Of a DNA stretch of 64,000 bases, positions 1-8,118 are shown in pieces. Position 1 is the stretch's first letter. Every line of letters starts with the position of its first letter. The position numbers were made by a program, and so were the translations under genes. Source of the stretch: Flavimarina sp. Hel_I_48 (lineage in GTDB: Bacteria > Bacteroidota > Bacteroidia > Flavobacteriales > Flavobacteriaceae); the NCBI RefSeq assembly GCF_000733945.1, contig NZ_JPOL01000002.1, positions 630,001 to 694,000 on the forward strand. Direction: 5' to 3'. The notes beneath the pieces are model-generated. The model was not told the DNA's origin, did no database searches, and saw nothing but the letters and a program-made list of their open reading frames with translations.

Positions 1-2
1 GT

Positions 3-173
3 AAATTTAAAGGCTATGGCTATTTTAACCTCAATCACCAGCTCAGTAAAGCCATTCTTCATCGTATACTCACGCCCATAAAGGACAGCAAAGAGGTGCG
101 CCACATTATACAGTCGTATTACAGAACCCGAAAAGGTGTAAAAATCCTGGAACTCGCTTCCCTGGCGGAATAA
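3..173 (+). CDS. C-terminal end of an unidentified protein (partial)
   Basis: An open frame enters from the left edge and ends at a TAA at 171-173, giving the last 56 residues of a protein whose start lies outside the window. The piece is basic and looks helical (it contains HRILTPIKDSKEVRHIIQSY near its middle) and has no cysteines or membrane segment. I do not recognise the family. It is called real because the frame is open to the edge, the composition is protein-like, and it runs in the same direction as the next two genes, 120 bases upstream of the channel gene. Confidence 0.5.
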   Translation, partial: KFKGYGYFNLNHQLSKAILHRILTPIKDSKEVRHIIQSYYRTRKGVKILELASLAE

Positions 174-296
174 GGTTTATAGCCATACACACACTAAAAA
201 GAGATAGAATTACCTATTTTTAGCGGGCATAACAGGAATATTCCTTAATTTCTGGCAATTGTCAATGTTTAACCCATTTTTGTGGACCGAAAACCT

Positions 297-1142
297 ATGG
301 TGCAAAACACTACTAAATTAAGCTGGAGGGAGAAAATACATACCATCATTGCAGAGGCAGATACCCCGGCGGGCAAGGCCTTTGACATTGTTCTGCTCGT
401 GCTTATCGCCTTCAGTATTATTTTGGTCATGCTTGAAAGTGTTTCCGAAATCAATGCGCACTACCATGAATATTTCTACCTGGGGGAATGGATCATTACC
501 ATATTCTTTACCATTGAATATATTCTGCGCGTAATAAGCATAAAAAAACCCACGGCCTATATTTTCAGTTTTTATGGTGTCATTGATTTTCTATCTACCA
601 TACCACTTTATTTATCCTTCTTTTTCGTGGGCACGAACGCATTGCTCGCCATACGGGCTTTGCGCCTTCTAAGGGTTTTCCGAATATTAAAAATTACGCG
701 TTATATAGGTGAAGGCAATAAATTGGCACGTGCCTTAAAAGACAGCAGGCCTAAAATCTTCGTTTTTCTGTTTGCCGTTTTGATTCTATCTGTTATTGCG
801 GGCACGCTCATGTACCTCGTAGAAGGACCTGAACATGGTTTTAAAAGTATTCCCATAAGCGTCTACTGGTGTATCGTCACCCTGACTACCGTAGGTTTTG
901 GCGATATAGCCCCGGTAACCGCTGCCGGTCAATTTATCGCGGCGCTGATCATGATTTTAGGATATGGTATTATTGCGGTGCCTACAGGAATTGTCACTTC
1001 GGAAATGTCAAAAAACAAAGACAAACCCGTGCCTGAAGATGCAGATTATGTACACACCAACACGCAAACCTGTCATAACTGCGGGGCAAGAAATCATCAG
1101 GATTCGGCCAAATTTTGCCATAAATGCGGCACAAAACTGTAA
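297..1142 (+). CDS. Voltage-gated-type potassium channel with C-terminal zinc ribbon
   Basis: A six-helix cation channel of the inner membrane, expected to conduct K+. Hydrophobic segments S1-S3 lie at about residues 30-48, 65-82 and 91-110. S4 near 120-135 carries arginines every third or fourth position (RALRLLRVFRILK). S5 is followed by a pore loop with the K+ filter TTVGFGD at about 197-203, then S6. The C-terminal tail ends in two CxxC pairs (CHNCGAR and CHKCGTK), a small zinc ribbon in the place where many channels carry a ligand-binding domain. I chose the ATG at 297; an in-frame GTG at 282 would add five residues. It ends 2 bases before miaA starts, so the two are probably co-transcribed. 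Confidence 0.9.
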   Translation: MVQNTTKLSWREKIHTIIAEADTPAGKAFDIVLLVLIAFSIILVMLESVSEINAHYHEYFYLGEWIITIFFTIEYILRVISIKKPTAYIFSFYGVIDFLSTIPLYLSFFFVGTNALLAIRALRLLRVFRILKITRYIGEGNKLARALKDSRPKIFVFLFAVLILSVIAGTLMYLVEGPEHGFKSIPISVYWCIVTLTTVGFGDIAPVTAAGQFIAALIMILGYGIIAVPTGIVTSEMSKNKDKPVPEDADYVHTNTQTCHNCGARNHQDSAKFCHKCGTKL

Positions 1143-1144
1143 TT

Positions 1145-2050
1145 ATGGACAAACTTCTTGTGGCCGTTGTAGGCCCTACCGCCATTGGCAAAACAGCCCT
1201 GGCCATAAAACTCGCCAAACATTATGATACCGAAATCCTATCAGCAGATTCCAGACAATTTTTTAAGGAAATGAAAATAGGTACGGCCGTACCTTCTGAA
1301 GAAGAACTGCAACAGGCAAAGCATCATTTCATTCAACATATCTCCATAACCGAAAACTATAGCGTAGGACATTTCGAAAAAGATGCTTTAAATACCCTAA
1401 CAAAAGTTTTTGAGAAGAAAAATATTGCGGTTCTCGTAGGTGGATCTGGTCTTTATGTTGATGCGGTGCTACAAGGTCTCGATAATTTGCCCAGGGTGGA
1501 TCCTGCAATCCGTGAAATGCTAAATACAAAATTAGCCAAAGAAGGATTGGTTCCACTTCAAAAAATGTTGTTGGAAAAAGATCCTGTGCATTATGAATCC
1601 ATAGATCTCAACAATCCACAACGTTTGTTGCGAGCGCTTGAAGTTTGTATTTCTACCGAAAAGCCATTTTCCTCTTTTTTAAATAGAAATAACGTAAAAA
1701 GACCTTTTAAAGGTCTGAAAATTGGGCTTTCTGCCGACCGTGAAATAATCTATGATCGCATTAATAAACGCGTTGATATCATGATGGAAAACGGACTGGA
1801 AGAAGAAGTGCTTTCACTTGTTGATCAAAAAGATCGCAACGCTTTAAATACCGTTGGGTATAAAGAATTATTCGCCCATTTTGATGGAAAAATAACAAAA
1901 ACGGAAGCTATTTCAGAAATTAAAAAAAATACCAGGAGATTTGCTAAGCGCCAGCTTACCTGGTACCGTAAGGATCAATCCATAACCTGGTTTGATAAAG
2001 ATTATGACCTAAAAAAAATAATCAACGTGATAGATCATCACATTAATTAA
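1145..2050 (+). CDS. miaA: tRNA dimethylallyltransferase MiaA
   Basis: Transfers a dimethylallyl group to the N6 of A37 in tRNAs that read codons beginning with U; cytoplasmic. The P-loop GPTAIGKT is at residues 10-17, the substrate-binding ADSRQ at 34-38 and GGSGLY near 98. The C-terminal part has the conserved NTVGYKE and KRQLTWYRKD segments of the family. The 301-residue length is normal. A longer reading starting at 1124 would run into the upstream channel gene and adds nothing conserved, so the ATG two bases after the channel stop is preferred. Confidence 0.97.
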   Translation: MDKLLVAVVGPTAIGKTALAIKLAKHYDTEILSADSRQFFKEMKIGTAVPSEEELQQAKHHFIQHISITENYSVGHFEKDALNTLTKVFEKKNIAVLVGGSGLYVDAVLQGLDNLPRVDPAIREMLNTKLAKEGLVPLQKMLLEKDPVHYESIDLNNPQRLLRALEVCISTEKPFSSFLNRNNVKRPFKGLKIGLSADREIIYDRINKRVDIMMENGLEEEVLSLVDQKDRNALNTVGYKELFAHFDGKITKTEAISEIKKNTRRFAKRQLTWYRKDQSITWFDKDYDLKKIINVIDHHIN

Positions 2051-2071
2051 GGTATTTGATAACGTTAATAA

Positions 2072-2091
2072 CCCCGAAAATTGAATCGGGG
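2072..2091. terminator. Hairpin between convergent miaA and response regulator
   Basis: CCCCGA (2072-2077) pairs with TCGGGG (2086-2091) across an 8-base loop, in the 79-base gap between two convergent genes. No clear T-run follows on either strand, so this is a weak terminator candidate. Confidence 0.35.
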
Positions 2092-2129
2092 AATCAACAC
2101 TATTGTTCTAATTTAGAAATGTAAATGAA

Positions 2130-2876
2130 CTAGTTACTTTGTTCACTATTTACATTCTGCTTCTCTTGTTCATCTTTCTTTACCACAAGACGGAATCCTT
2201 CCCCATGTATATTTAGGATCTCAACAGAATCATCCACTTTGAGGTATTTACGCAGTTTTGCAATATAAACATCCATACTTCTGGATGTAAAATAATTGTC
2301 ATCCCTCCATATTTTTGTCAATGCCAGTTCCCTTGGCATAAGATCGTTTTCATGAAGCGCTAAAAGACGGAGCAATTCATTTTCTTTAGGGGAAAGTTTA
2401 TTCGGCTCATTATCTTTAAACGTAAGGAAACGTAGTTTTGAGTTCAGGAAAAAATTACCAATATTGAACTCAAATTGTTTGCTATCTGCTACAGAATCTG
2501 TGGCTTTACGCATGATTATAGCCTTGATTTTCATCAATAGCACTTCACTATCAAAAGGTTTGTTCAGATAATCATCTGCACCTACCTTATACCCTTTTAA
2601 CACATCCTCCTTCATAGCTTTGGCCGTAAGGAAAATAATGGGGACTTCCTCATTCTTCTCGCGGATCTCCTTCGCTAATGTAAAACCATCTTTATAAGGC
2701 ATCATGACGTCAAGGATGCAAAGATCAAAATCATCTTTTTTGAACTTCTCAAAACCTTCCATCCCATTTTTGGCATGTGTTACATCGTAGTCGTTCATTG
2801 AAAGATAATCTTTGAGTACGGTACCAAAATTTGGATCGTCCTCTACAAGTAAGATTTTTTTGTTTTCTGTTTCCAT
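2130..2876 (-). CDS. OmpR/PhoB-family response regulator (RprY-like)
   Basis: Cytoplasmic transcription factor activated by phosphorylation. The receiver domain (about 6-120) has the acidic pair in VEDD (12-14), the phospho-acceptor D56 in LDVMMP, T84 and K106 in NKPF. The C-terminal half is a winged-helix DNA-binding domain (SPKENELLRLL, SRSMDVYIAKLRKYL, NIHGEGFRL). It starts 4 bases after the stop of the histidine kinase gene, so kinase and regulator form one unit. Architecture and context match the RprX/RprY pair of Bacteroidota, where the pair has been linked to envelope and oxidative stress. The signal sensed cannot be read from the sequence. Confidence 0.93.
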   Translation of the reverse strand: METENKKILLVEDDPNFGTVLKDYLSMNDYDVTHAKNGMEGFEKFKKDDFDLCILDVMMPYKDGFTLAKEIREKNEEVPIIFLTAKAMKEDVLKGYKVGADDYLNKPFDSEVLLMKIKAIIMRKATDSVADSKQFEFNIGNFFLNSKLRFLTFKDNEPNKLSPKENELLRLLALHENDLMPRELALTKIWRDDNYFTSRSMDVYIAKLRKYLKVDDSVEILNIHGEGFRLVVKKDEQEKQNVNSEQSN

Positions 2877-2880
2877 GAGT

Positions 2881-4446
2881 TTATGATATTAATGGTAATT
2901 TAATTATAAATGTACTTCCTTTTCCTTTTTCGCTCTGTACGTAAATTTCACCGGTGTGATCTTCTACGATACGTTTTGCATACGCAAGGCCCAAGCCGTG
3001 CCCTTTTACATTATGAATATCACCGGTATGTTCCCGGTAAAATTTATCGAAAATTCTTTTTTGAATATTTTTTGACATCCCGTCTCCCTTATCCTTGATT
3101 TTCATAACAATAAAGTTCTTGACATTTTCAGTATAAACATCAATTTCTGGTTTACCTGTAGTGTACTTTACCGCGTTTTCCAAAATGTTTACGATCACAT
3201 TTGTAAAATGGGATTCATTAGCCAAAATAGAAGATTTTAATGCCCCTAAATGAATTTGAACATAGCCACCCCTATCCTCAACAATCAGTTCTATGTGGGT
3301 CACGGCATCTTCTATAAGATCGTGCAGCTTTAAACGTTCTTTGGTGATATCAAGCTGGTTTTTTTCTAATTTAGAAATACGCAGCACATTCTCAACCTGG
3401 GCATGCATGCGTCTATTTTCTTCCCTGATCATTCCCATATAGCGCGCCAGGGATTCTGGGTTATTTGCGATTTTTGGATTACGGATTGCATCTAGTGCTA
3501 AGTTTATAGTAGCAATGGGAGTTTTAAATTCGTGGGTCATATTGTTGATGAAATCGGTTTTGATCTCCGAAATCTGTCGTTGCTTGACCAGTTGCTGAAG
3601 TGCGCTGGCGTAAGCAATCACAATAATAAGGGTGAATAAAATACTCAAAGCCGCCATTCCCATTACGGAAGAGATCACAAAACGTTTCTCTCCAGGAAAA
3701 TTTGCCAAAAGCTGGTAATCTTTATCACCCTCAATATCTTCAAAAAGTGGCTCGCTGAATGTCGTTTCTTTAGTGCCCTTATCAAAACCATCAGAATGTA
3801 CCGATGTCATCAAATCATTGTTATAAACCGCAAATTCATAACTGGTCTTCAACTCGCGTTCAGCGAGCTCTAAGGCAAGCAACCTGCTAAGTTCTTTTTC
3901 GCTAACTCTTTTGTGTATGGGCACTTTTCTGCTGACCTCTGTAACGATCTGCTCCAGGGAATAACGCTGCAGATCGTTCATATTCAGGATACGGGACAAA
4001 CGCGCTTGCCTGTTTACCGAAGTATTACCATCATAATCAATGATTTTTGCGGCTTGCCGTTCTAAATACCGTTTGAATTTGATGCTGTCGATTTCAAAAT
4101 CCAATACGGGGATACTCAATTTGCGATCCTGCTCTAAAATACCATTTTGTAAGGTATAAATATCGTCTGTAATAGTATCATCTTTGGGGTAGATAAGATC
4201 GTAAAGATTTTCGTTCTCCCCTATACTTTTTTTATCCCGCAGAGCCAGAATATTTGTAGAAAGCTTATCGATCTCCTGATTTTGCAATTGATTGGCTACG
4301 GCATCCAGGACTTGCTTTGCATTAAAGGCAAATTGCCCTCGTTTTGTCTCAATACTGTTCGAGATCCAATATCCCTGAACGAATATTATGCCTATAAGAG
4401 ATAAACTCATAAGCACGACGAGGAGTACGAACAACTTTTTATTCAT
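2881..4446 (-). CDS. Membrane sensor histidine kinase (RprX-like)
   Basis: Autophosphorylating partner of the regulator that follows it. Membrane helices at about 5-24 and 257-282 enclose a roughly 230-residue, mostly helical periplasmic sensor region. The phospho-acceptor is H305 in MTHEFKTPIA. The ATPase domain has the N box (NILENAVKYT), G1 (KDKGDGM), F box and G2 (VKGHGLGLAYAKRIVEDH). No HAMP or PAS domain is recognisable between helix 2 and the H box. It lies downstream of coaE with a 65-base gap. Confidence 0.93.
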   Translation of the reverse strand: MNKKLFVLLVVLMSLSLIGIIFVQGYWISNSIETKRGQFAFNAKQVLDAVANQLQNQEIDKLSTNILALRDKKSIGENENLYDLIYPKDDTITDDIYTLQNGILEQDRKLSIPVLDFEIDSIKFKRYLERQAAKIIDYDGNTSVNRQARLSRILNMNDLQRYSLEQIVTEVSRKVPIHKRVSEKELSRLLALELAERELKTSYEFAVYNNDLMTSVHSDGFDKGTKETTFSEPLFEDIEGDKDYQLLANFPGEKRFVISSVMGMAALSILFTLIIVIAYASALQQLVKQRQISEIKTDFINNMTHEFKTPIATINLALDAIRNPKIANNPESLARYMGMIREENRRMHAQVENVLRISKLEKNQLDITKERLKLHDLIEDAVTHIELIVEDRGGYVQIHLGALKSSILANESHFTNVIVNILENAVKYTTGKPEIDVYTENVKNFIVMKIKDKGDGMSKNIQKRIFDKFYREHTGDIHNVKGHGLGLAYAKRIVEDHTGEIYVQSEKGKGSTFIIKLPLIS

Positions 4447-4511
4447 GCCTCAAATTTAGGATTTTAACATTTAGTCGTCTTTCGGTTTAACCAAATGTTA
4501 ACATTGCTAAA

Positions 4512-5102
4512 CTAACTATTTACAAGGCTTCGCAAGATTTTAACATGAATTTTCCTAGTCTCTTTTTTACTGTTTTCTAGATCGATATTTTCGATCACAA
4601 AATCGGCTAAAGGAACCTTTTTCTCATCTTCCCATTGTTGATCCATTCGCGCACGTATGCTTTTTTCATCAGTTCCATCCCTTTTAATAACGCGTTTCAG
4701 ACGTATGGCAACCGGCGCGGTGACTAAAATGGTAAAATCACACGTTTTATAGCCCCCATTTTCAAAAAGTATTGCCGCTTCTTTCAGGACATAGGGCGCA
4801 TCTTGTGCTGCGCTCCACGTTTCAAAATGTGCTGCAACCGCGGGATGCACGATCGCATTGAGACGTTGCAGCATCGCTGCGTCATTGAACACAATATCTG
4901 CAATGTACGATCGGTTGAGATTCCCGTCAATGTAAGCTTCGGTTCCAAATATTGCTGTTACGCCTTCAACAAGTCGCGACGTATGCATCAATCTCCTGGC
5001 TTCGTCATCTGCGATATATACCGGTATACCAAATTCTTCAAAGAAACGGGCTATGGTACTTTTACCACTGCCTATACCGCCTGTAAGCCCCACTACAATC
5101 AT
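4512..5102 (-). CDS. coaE: Dephospho-CoA kinase CoaE
   Basis: Phosphorylates dephospho-CoA at the ribose 3'-OH, the last step of coenzyme A synthesis. The P-loop is at residues 5-16 (GLTGGIGSGKST), with the family segments ADDEARRLMH, HPAVAAHFE and KRVIKRDGTDEKSIRARMDQQ following in order. The 196-residue length is standard. Its ATG overlaps the TGA of the YbbR gene (ATGA), implying translational coupling. The coaBC gene of the same pathway lies 6-7 kb away on the same strand. Confidence 0.95.
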   Translation of the reverse strand: MIVVGLTGGIGSGKSTIARFFEEFGIPVYIADDEARRLMHTSRLVEGVTAIFGTEAYIDGNLNRSYIADIVFNDAAMLQRLNAIVHPAVAAHFETWSAAQDAPYVLKEAAILFENGGYKTCDFTILVTAPVAIRLKRVIKRDGTDEKSIRARMDQQWEDEKKVPLADFVIENIDLENSKKETRKIHVKILRSLVNS

Positions 5103-6046
5103 TTTACGAGAAGATATTGTACTGTTTTCTCGGCCAGTCTTAAATCACGCACATAACTGGGAGACTGTACTATTTCTGGTGTAAGCGTGGTCGAGGTGCT
5201 ATCTATTTTATTGAAATCACAGACTACCTTAAAATCAGAGGGCTTTAGCCTATCGTAATTCTTGAAATTGACATTAAAGATAAGTTTTACACGTTTCGGG
5301 AAAATCTTTGCCGTCACCTGCGCGGGCACATTGATAAGTTGCAGGGGAACAGTAAGGGCACCTTCTGTAAATTTAGCTACGTTCAAACTGTATTTAACAT
5401 ATCTAGGCTCAATTTCGAGCTGTTTTATAGCTGTTCGAGTGGTCAAACGTATGCTGTCGTTGAGACTACCTTTGATATCCTTAAAACGCTCCGGTAACGT
5501 ATAAACAGCCTTTAAGGTATCTATACTGCTTTTTGGCCCTCTAACGAGAACCGAATCTGGTTTGATCTCCAACCCCTTCAAACTGCCATAGCCGGGAGAA
5601 TACGTCAATTCAACTTGTGAACGCACCCGTACTTTTTTCTCATAATTGGTATCCATAACCACAAACAAGGTATCTGGCTGGTAAGCCTTCAAAATACTAT
5701 TGGACAAGCTTCCATTCAAACGGTCATTTTCGGGATCAAAATCGTAATAGTAAAGCGTACTGTCTTTTCTCTTCACCTTAGAAAGGTCAATTTCAAAATA
5801 TTGATCATAAAACCTGTACTTGAGGTAATCATAACCGCTGGCGACGCCCGTCACATTTATTTTATCAGCAGTGTACTCTTTGAGCAATTTATCTTTTGGC
5901 AGGTTATTGAAAGCGATGGGGACTTTTACCTTAAAGGAAAAATCTTTGTTTAGCTTTAGCATGATAGATGTGAGTGCCGTAATGACCAGAATGATCGTAA
6001 AAACGCGAAAATTTATCTTCCTGAACTTGTTGCGTTTTTCTGGCAT
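5099..6046 (-). CDS. YbbR-like (CdaR-type) membrane-anchored protein
   Basis: An N-terminal anchor helix at about 13-30 (basic residues first, then FRVFTIILVITALTSIML) is followed by a beta-rich extracytoplasmic region with two or more YbbR-like repeats; LEIKPDSVLVRGPKSSIDTL is the typical repeat signature. In Firmicutes, YbbR/CdaR regulates a diadenylate cyclase encoded next to it. Here no cyclase gene adjoins it; coaE overlaps its 3' end by 4 bases instead, and I cannot say what its partner is. Confidence 0.85.
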   Translation of the reverse strand: MPEKRNKFRKINFRVFTIILVITALTSIMLKLNKDFSFKVKVPIAFNNLPKDKLLKEYTADKINVTGVASGYDYLKYRFYDQYFEIDLSKVKRKDSTLYYYDFDPENDRLNGSLSNSILKAYQPDTLFVVMDTNYEKKVRVRSQVELTYSPGYGSLKGLEIKPDSVLVRGPKSSIDTLKAVYTLPERFKDIKGSLNDSIRLTTRTAIKQLEIEPRYVKYSLNVAKFTEGALTVPLQLINVPAQVTAKIFPKRVKLIFNVNFKNYDRLKPSDFKVVCDFNKIDSTSTTLTPEIVQSPSYVRDLRLAEKTVQYLLVK

Positions 6047-6070
6047 GGGCTTTATATACTTTGTTTAAAA

Positions 6071-7069
6071 TTAATCAAAAAATAGATGCGGAAATTGTTC
6101 CTGCGGAAGCTTTTTAAACCAACGCACGGCCAGCATGGATTCTGCAAATCCCAGGCCATAGCCCACAAATTGAACAAGAGTCGCAAACACGGCCGTTATC
6201 CCTATTGCAATGCTCCTGTTTTTTATACTGGCATCAATCATTAAAATAAGCAAATAAAGCAGAAGAATCACAAATGGTAGAGCAAAACCAGCAAGGAAAA
6301 GCAGGATACTCATTGCAGCCCCAACGATAAATACCGTGGGGAACCAATACGTGAGCTTCGCCGAATCTGGATGCCAAAGATTGAGGATAGGCCGCACCAG
6401 TCCAAATTTACGAACCTGCCCGTAAAAGGATTTCCAACTGATCCTTCTTTTATGGTAAACAAAAGCGTTTGCAATAAAACGGGATTTAAAACCCATTTTC
6501 CATAAGCGTAGGGTAAGATCTGGATCTTCGCCGGGATGAATTTTCCCGAAACCTCCAGAGGCCAAAAAAGCTTGCTTACTAATGCCCATATTAAAACTGC
6601 GCGGCTGAAATTTGCCTGCTGCTTTTTTCTTTCCTCTGATTCCGCCGGTGGTTAGCATAGCGGTCATACTGTAATTGATTGCTTTTTGCAAAGAACTGAA
6701 ATCTTCATGCGCCGCATCTGGTCCTCCAAAAAAATCTACGGGCGCGCTATCCAGTTCCCCTTTAACGGCATGTATATAGGTGGGGGGCAAAATACAGTCA
6801 CTGTCCAGGATGATAAAATAATCGCCTGCTGCCTGCTCCATTCCATAATTGCGGGAAGGGCCGGGACCGCTGTTTTCTTTAAAAAAATAACGTACAGGTA
6901 GGTTTTTAAAGCTTTTGACGATCTCTTCTGAGGGAACAGTAGAGCCGTCTTCTACGATCAGGATTTCATAATCCCCTTTATATTCCTGCTTTTCAAAACT
7001 GCCCAAAAGTTCCTTCACTTCATCGGGACGGTTGTAAACGGGAATTATAAAAGAGAAGGAAAAAGCCAT
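6071..7069 (-). CDS. Family 2 glycosyltransferase, membrane-bound
   Basis: An inverting GT-A transferase using a nucleotide sugar. The N-terminal domain has FIIPVYNRPDEV, VEDGST and the metal-binding ILDSDC, then GGPDAAHEDF and the acceptor-site GEDPDLTLRLW. Two or three hydrophobic helices at about 245-315 fix it to the membrane. Acceptor and sugar cannot be inferred; no polysaccharide cluster surrounds it. It lies 24 bases upstream of the YbbR gene and is separated from fabI by a strong hairpin, so it probably heads the unit running into the YbbR and coaE genes. Confidence 0.87.
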   Translation of the reverse strand: MAFSFSFIIPVYNRPDEVKELLGSFEKQEYKGDYEILIVEDGSTVPSEEIVKSFKNLPVRYFFKENSGPGPSRNYGMEQAAGDYFIILDSDCILPPTYIHAVKGELDSAPVDFFGGPDAAHEDFSSLQKAINYSMTAMLTTGGIRGKKKAAGKFQPRSFNMGISKQAFLASGGFGKIHPGEDPDLTLRLWKMGFKSRFIANAFVYHKRRISWKSFYGQVRKFGLVRPILNLWHPDSAKLTYWFPTVFIVGAAMSILLFLAGFALPFVILLLYLLILMIDASIKNRSIAIGITAVFATLVQFVGYGLGFAESMLAVRWFKKLPQEQFPHLFFD

Positions 7070-7091
7070 AAAAACAGTCGGTTTTTGACAT

Positions 7092-7127
7092 AAAAAATCC
7101 GGTTTTTGAGCTTAAAAACCGGATTTT
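7092..7127 (-). terminator. Rho-independent terminator after fabI
   Basis: A 14-bp perfect stem (7094-7107 with 7114-7127) around a 6-base loop, starting 10 bases past the fabI stop, with a further T after the hairpin T-tract on the minus strand. It should separate fabI from the glycosyltransferase gene. Confidence 0.75.
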
Positions 7128-7137
7128 CCACTATTTT

Positions 7138-7959
7138 TTATTCATTTTCTTTCACAAAAGCTTCCATTACACCATCGCTGACGCCCATATTACTGAACCC
7201 GCCATCATGAAAAAGGTTTTGAAGTGTAACTTTCTTCGTAAGATCTGAGAAAAGGGTGATTGTATAATCTGCGCATTCCATTGCAGTAGCATTGCCCAGC
7301 GGACTCATTTTATCCGCGTAAGCGATAAATCCGTCAAAGCCTTTTACTCCCTGTCCTGCCGTTGTAGGCGTAGGTGATTGCGAGATGGTATTCACACGTA
7401 CTTTTTTATCACGACCAAAGAAGTAACCAAAACTACGGGCAATACTTTCAAGGTAGGCTTTGTTGTCTGCCATGTCATTATAATCTGGAAATACGCGCTG
7501 CGCCGCCATATAGGTGAGGGCAACGATACTTCCCCACTCACTCATAGCGTCTTTTTTATATAAAACCTGCATTGTTTTATGAAAAGAACCTGCACTTACA
7601 TCCCATCCTTTTGCAGTCCAGTCATAATTTTGATCAGTATAATGCTTCCCTTTGCGCACGTTGATAGACATACCGATACTGTGCAGTACAAAATCGATTT
7701 TACCGCCCAGTTCTTTTACCGCTTCATCTACCAGCTTTTCAAGATCTTCTACAGAAGTAGCATCTGCAGGTATGACTTTTGAATTTGTTTTTTCGGCCAG
7801 GGTGTTGATACTTCCCATGCGCATGGCAATAGGCGCGTTAGTAAGTACAAAGGTGCCCCCCTCTTCATGAACGCGCTCAGCAGTTTTCCATGCGATCGAT
7901 TTTTCATCCAGGGCTCCAAAGATTATTCCCCTTTTTCCTTTTAATAAGTTGTAGGCCAT
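7138..7959 (-). CDS. fabI: Enoyl-[acyl-carrier-protein] reductase FabI
   Basis: NADH-dependent reduction of trans-2-enoyl-ACP, the last step of each type II fatty acid elongation cycle. Short-chain dehydrogenase fold with the FabI-type cofactor site GIIFGALDEKSIAW (11-24) and SIGMS (94-98). The catalytic pair is Y160-x6-K167 in YNDMADNK, with a second tyrosine at 150 as in FabI. The 273-residue length is normal. It is a single gene between recN and the glycosyltransferase, with a terminator behind it. Confidence 0.95.
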   Translation of the reverse strand: MAYNLLKGKRGIIFGALDEKSIAWKTAERVHEEGGTFVLTNAPIAMRMGSINTLAEKTNSKVIPADATSVEDLEKLVDEAVKELGGKIDFVLHSIGMSINVRKGKHYTDQNYDWTAKGWDVSAGSFHKTMQVLYKKDAMSEWGSIVALTYMAAQRVFPDYNDMADNKAYLESIARSFGYFFGRDKKVRVNTISQSPTPTTAGQGVKGFDGFIAYADKMSPLGNATAMECADYTITLFSDLTKKVTLQNLFHDGGFSNMGVSDGVMEAFVKENE

Positions 7960-7990
7960 TTTTATGGTTTTTGTTTTGGTTTATCTAATT

Positions 7991-8010
7991 ATTTCCGCTT
8001 TCGCGGAAAT
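7991..8010. repeat. Perfect inverted repeat between recN and fabI
   Basis: ATTTCCGC (7991-7998) and GCGGAAAT (8003-8010) form an 8-bp stem with a 4-base loop. It lies 109 bases past the recN stop and 32 bases upstream of the fabI start. It may be a terminator or a short dispersed palindrome. Confidence 0.45.
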
Positions 8011-8118
8011 ACAATCTTTACTCTTTTATAGATTTTCTCTTTGTTTAAAATCGTTTCAAACCTAAAGAAAAAATAGTTTTACGGCAATGCCATAATATTT
8101 GTATTCAATTTCGCACGT

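Noticed and set aside
1124..1144. Longer miaA start at 1124
   Set aside because: It would overlap the channel gene and adds seven residues not typical of MiaA; the ATG at 1145 is better placed.
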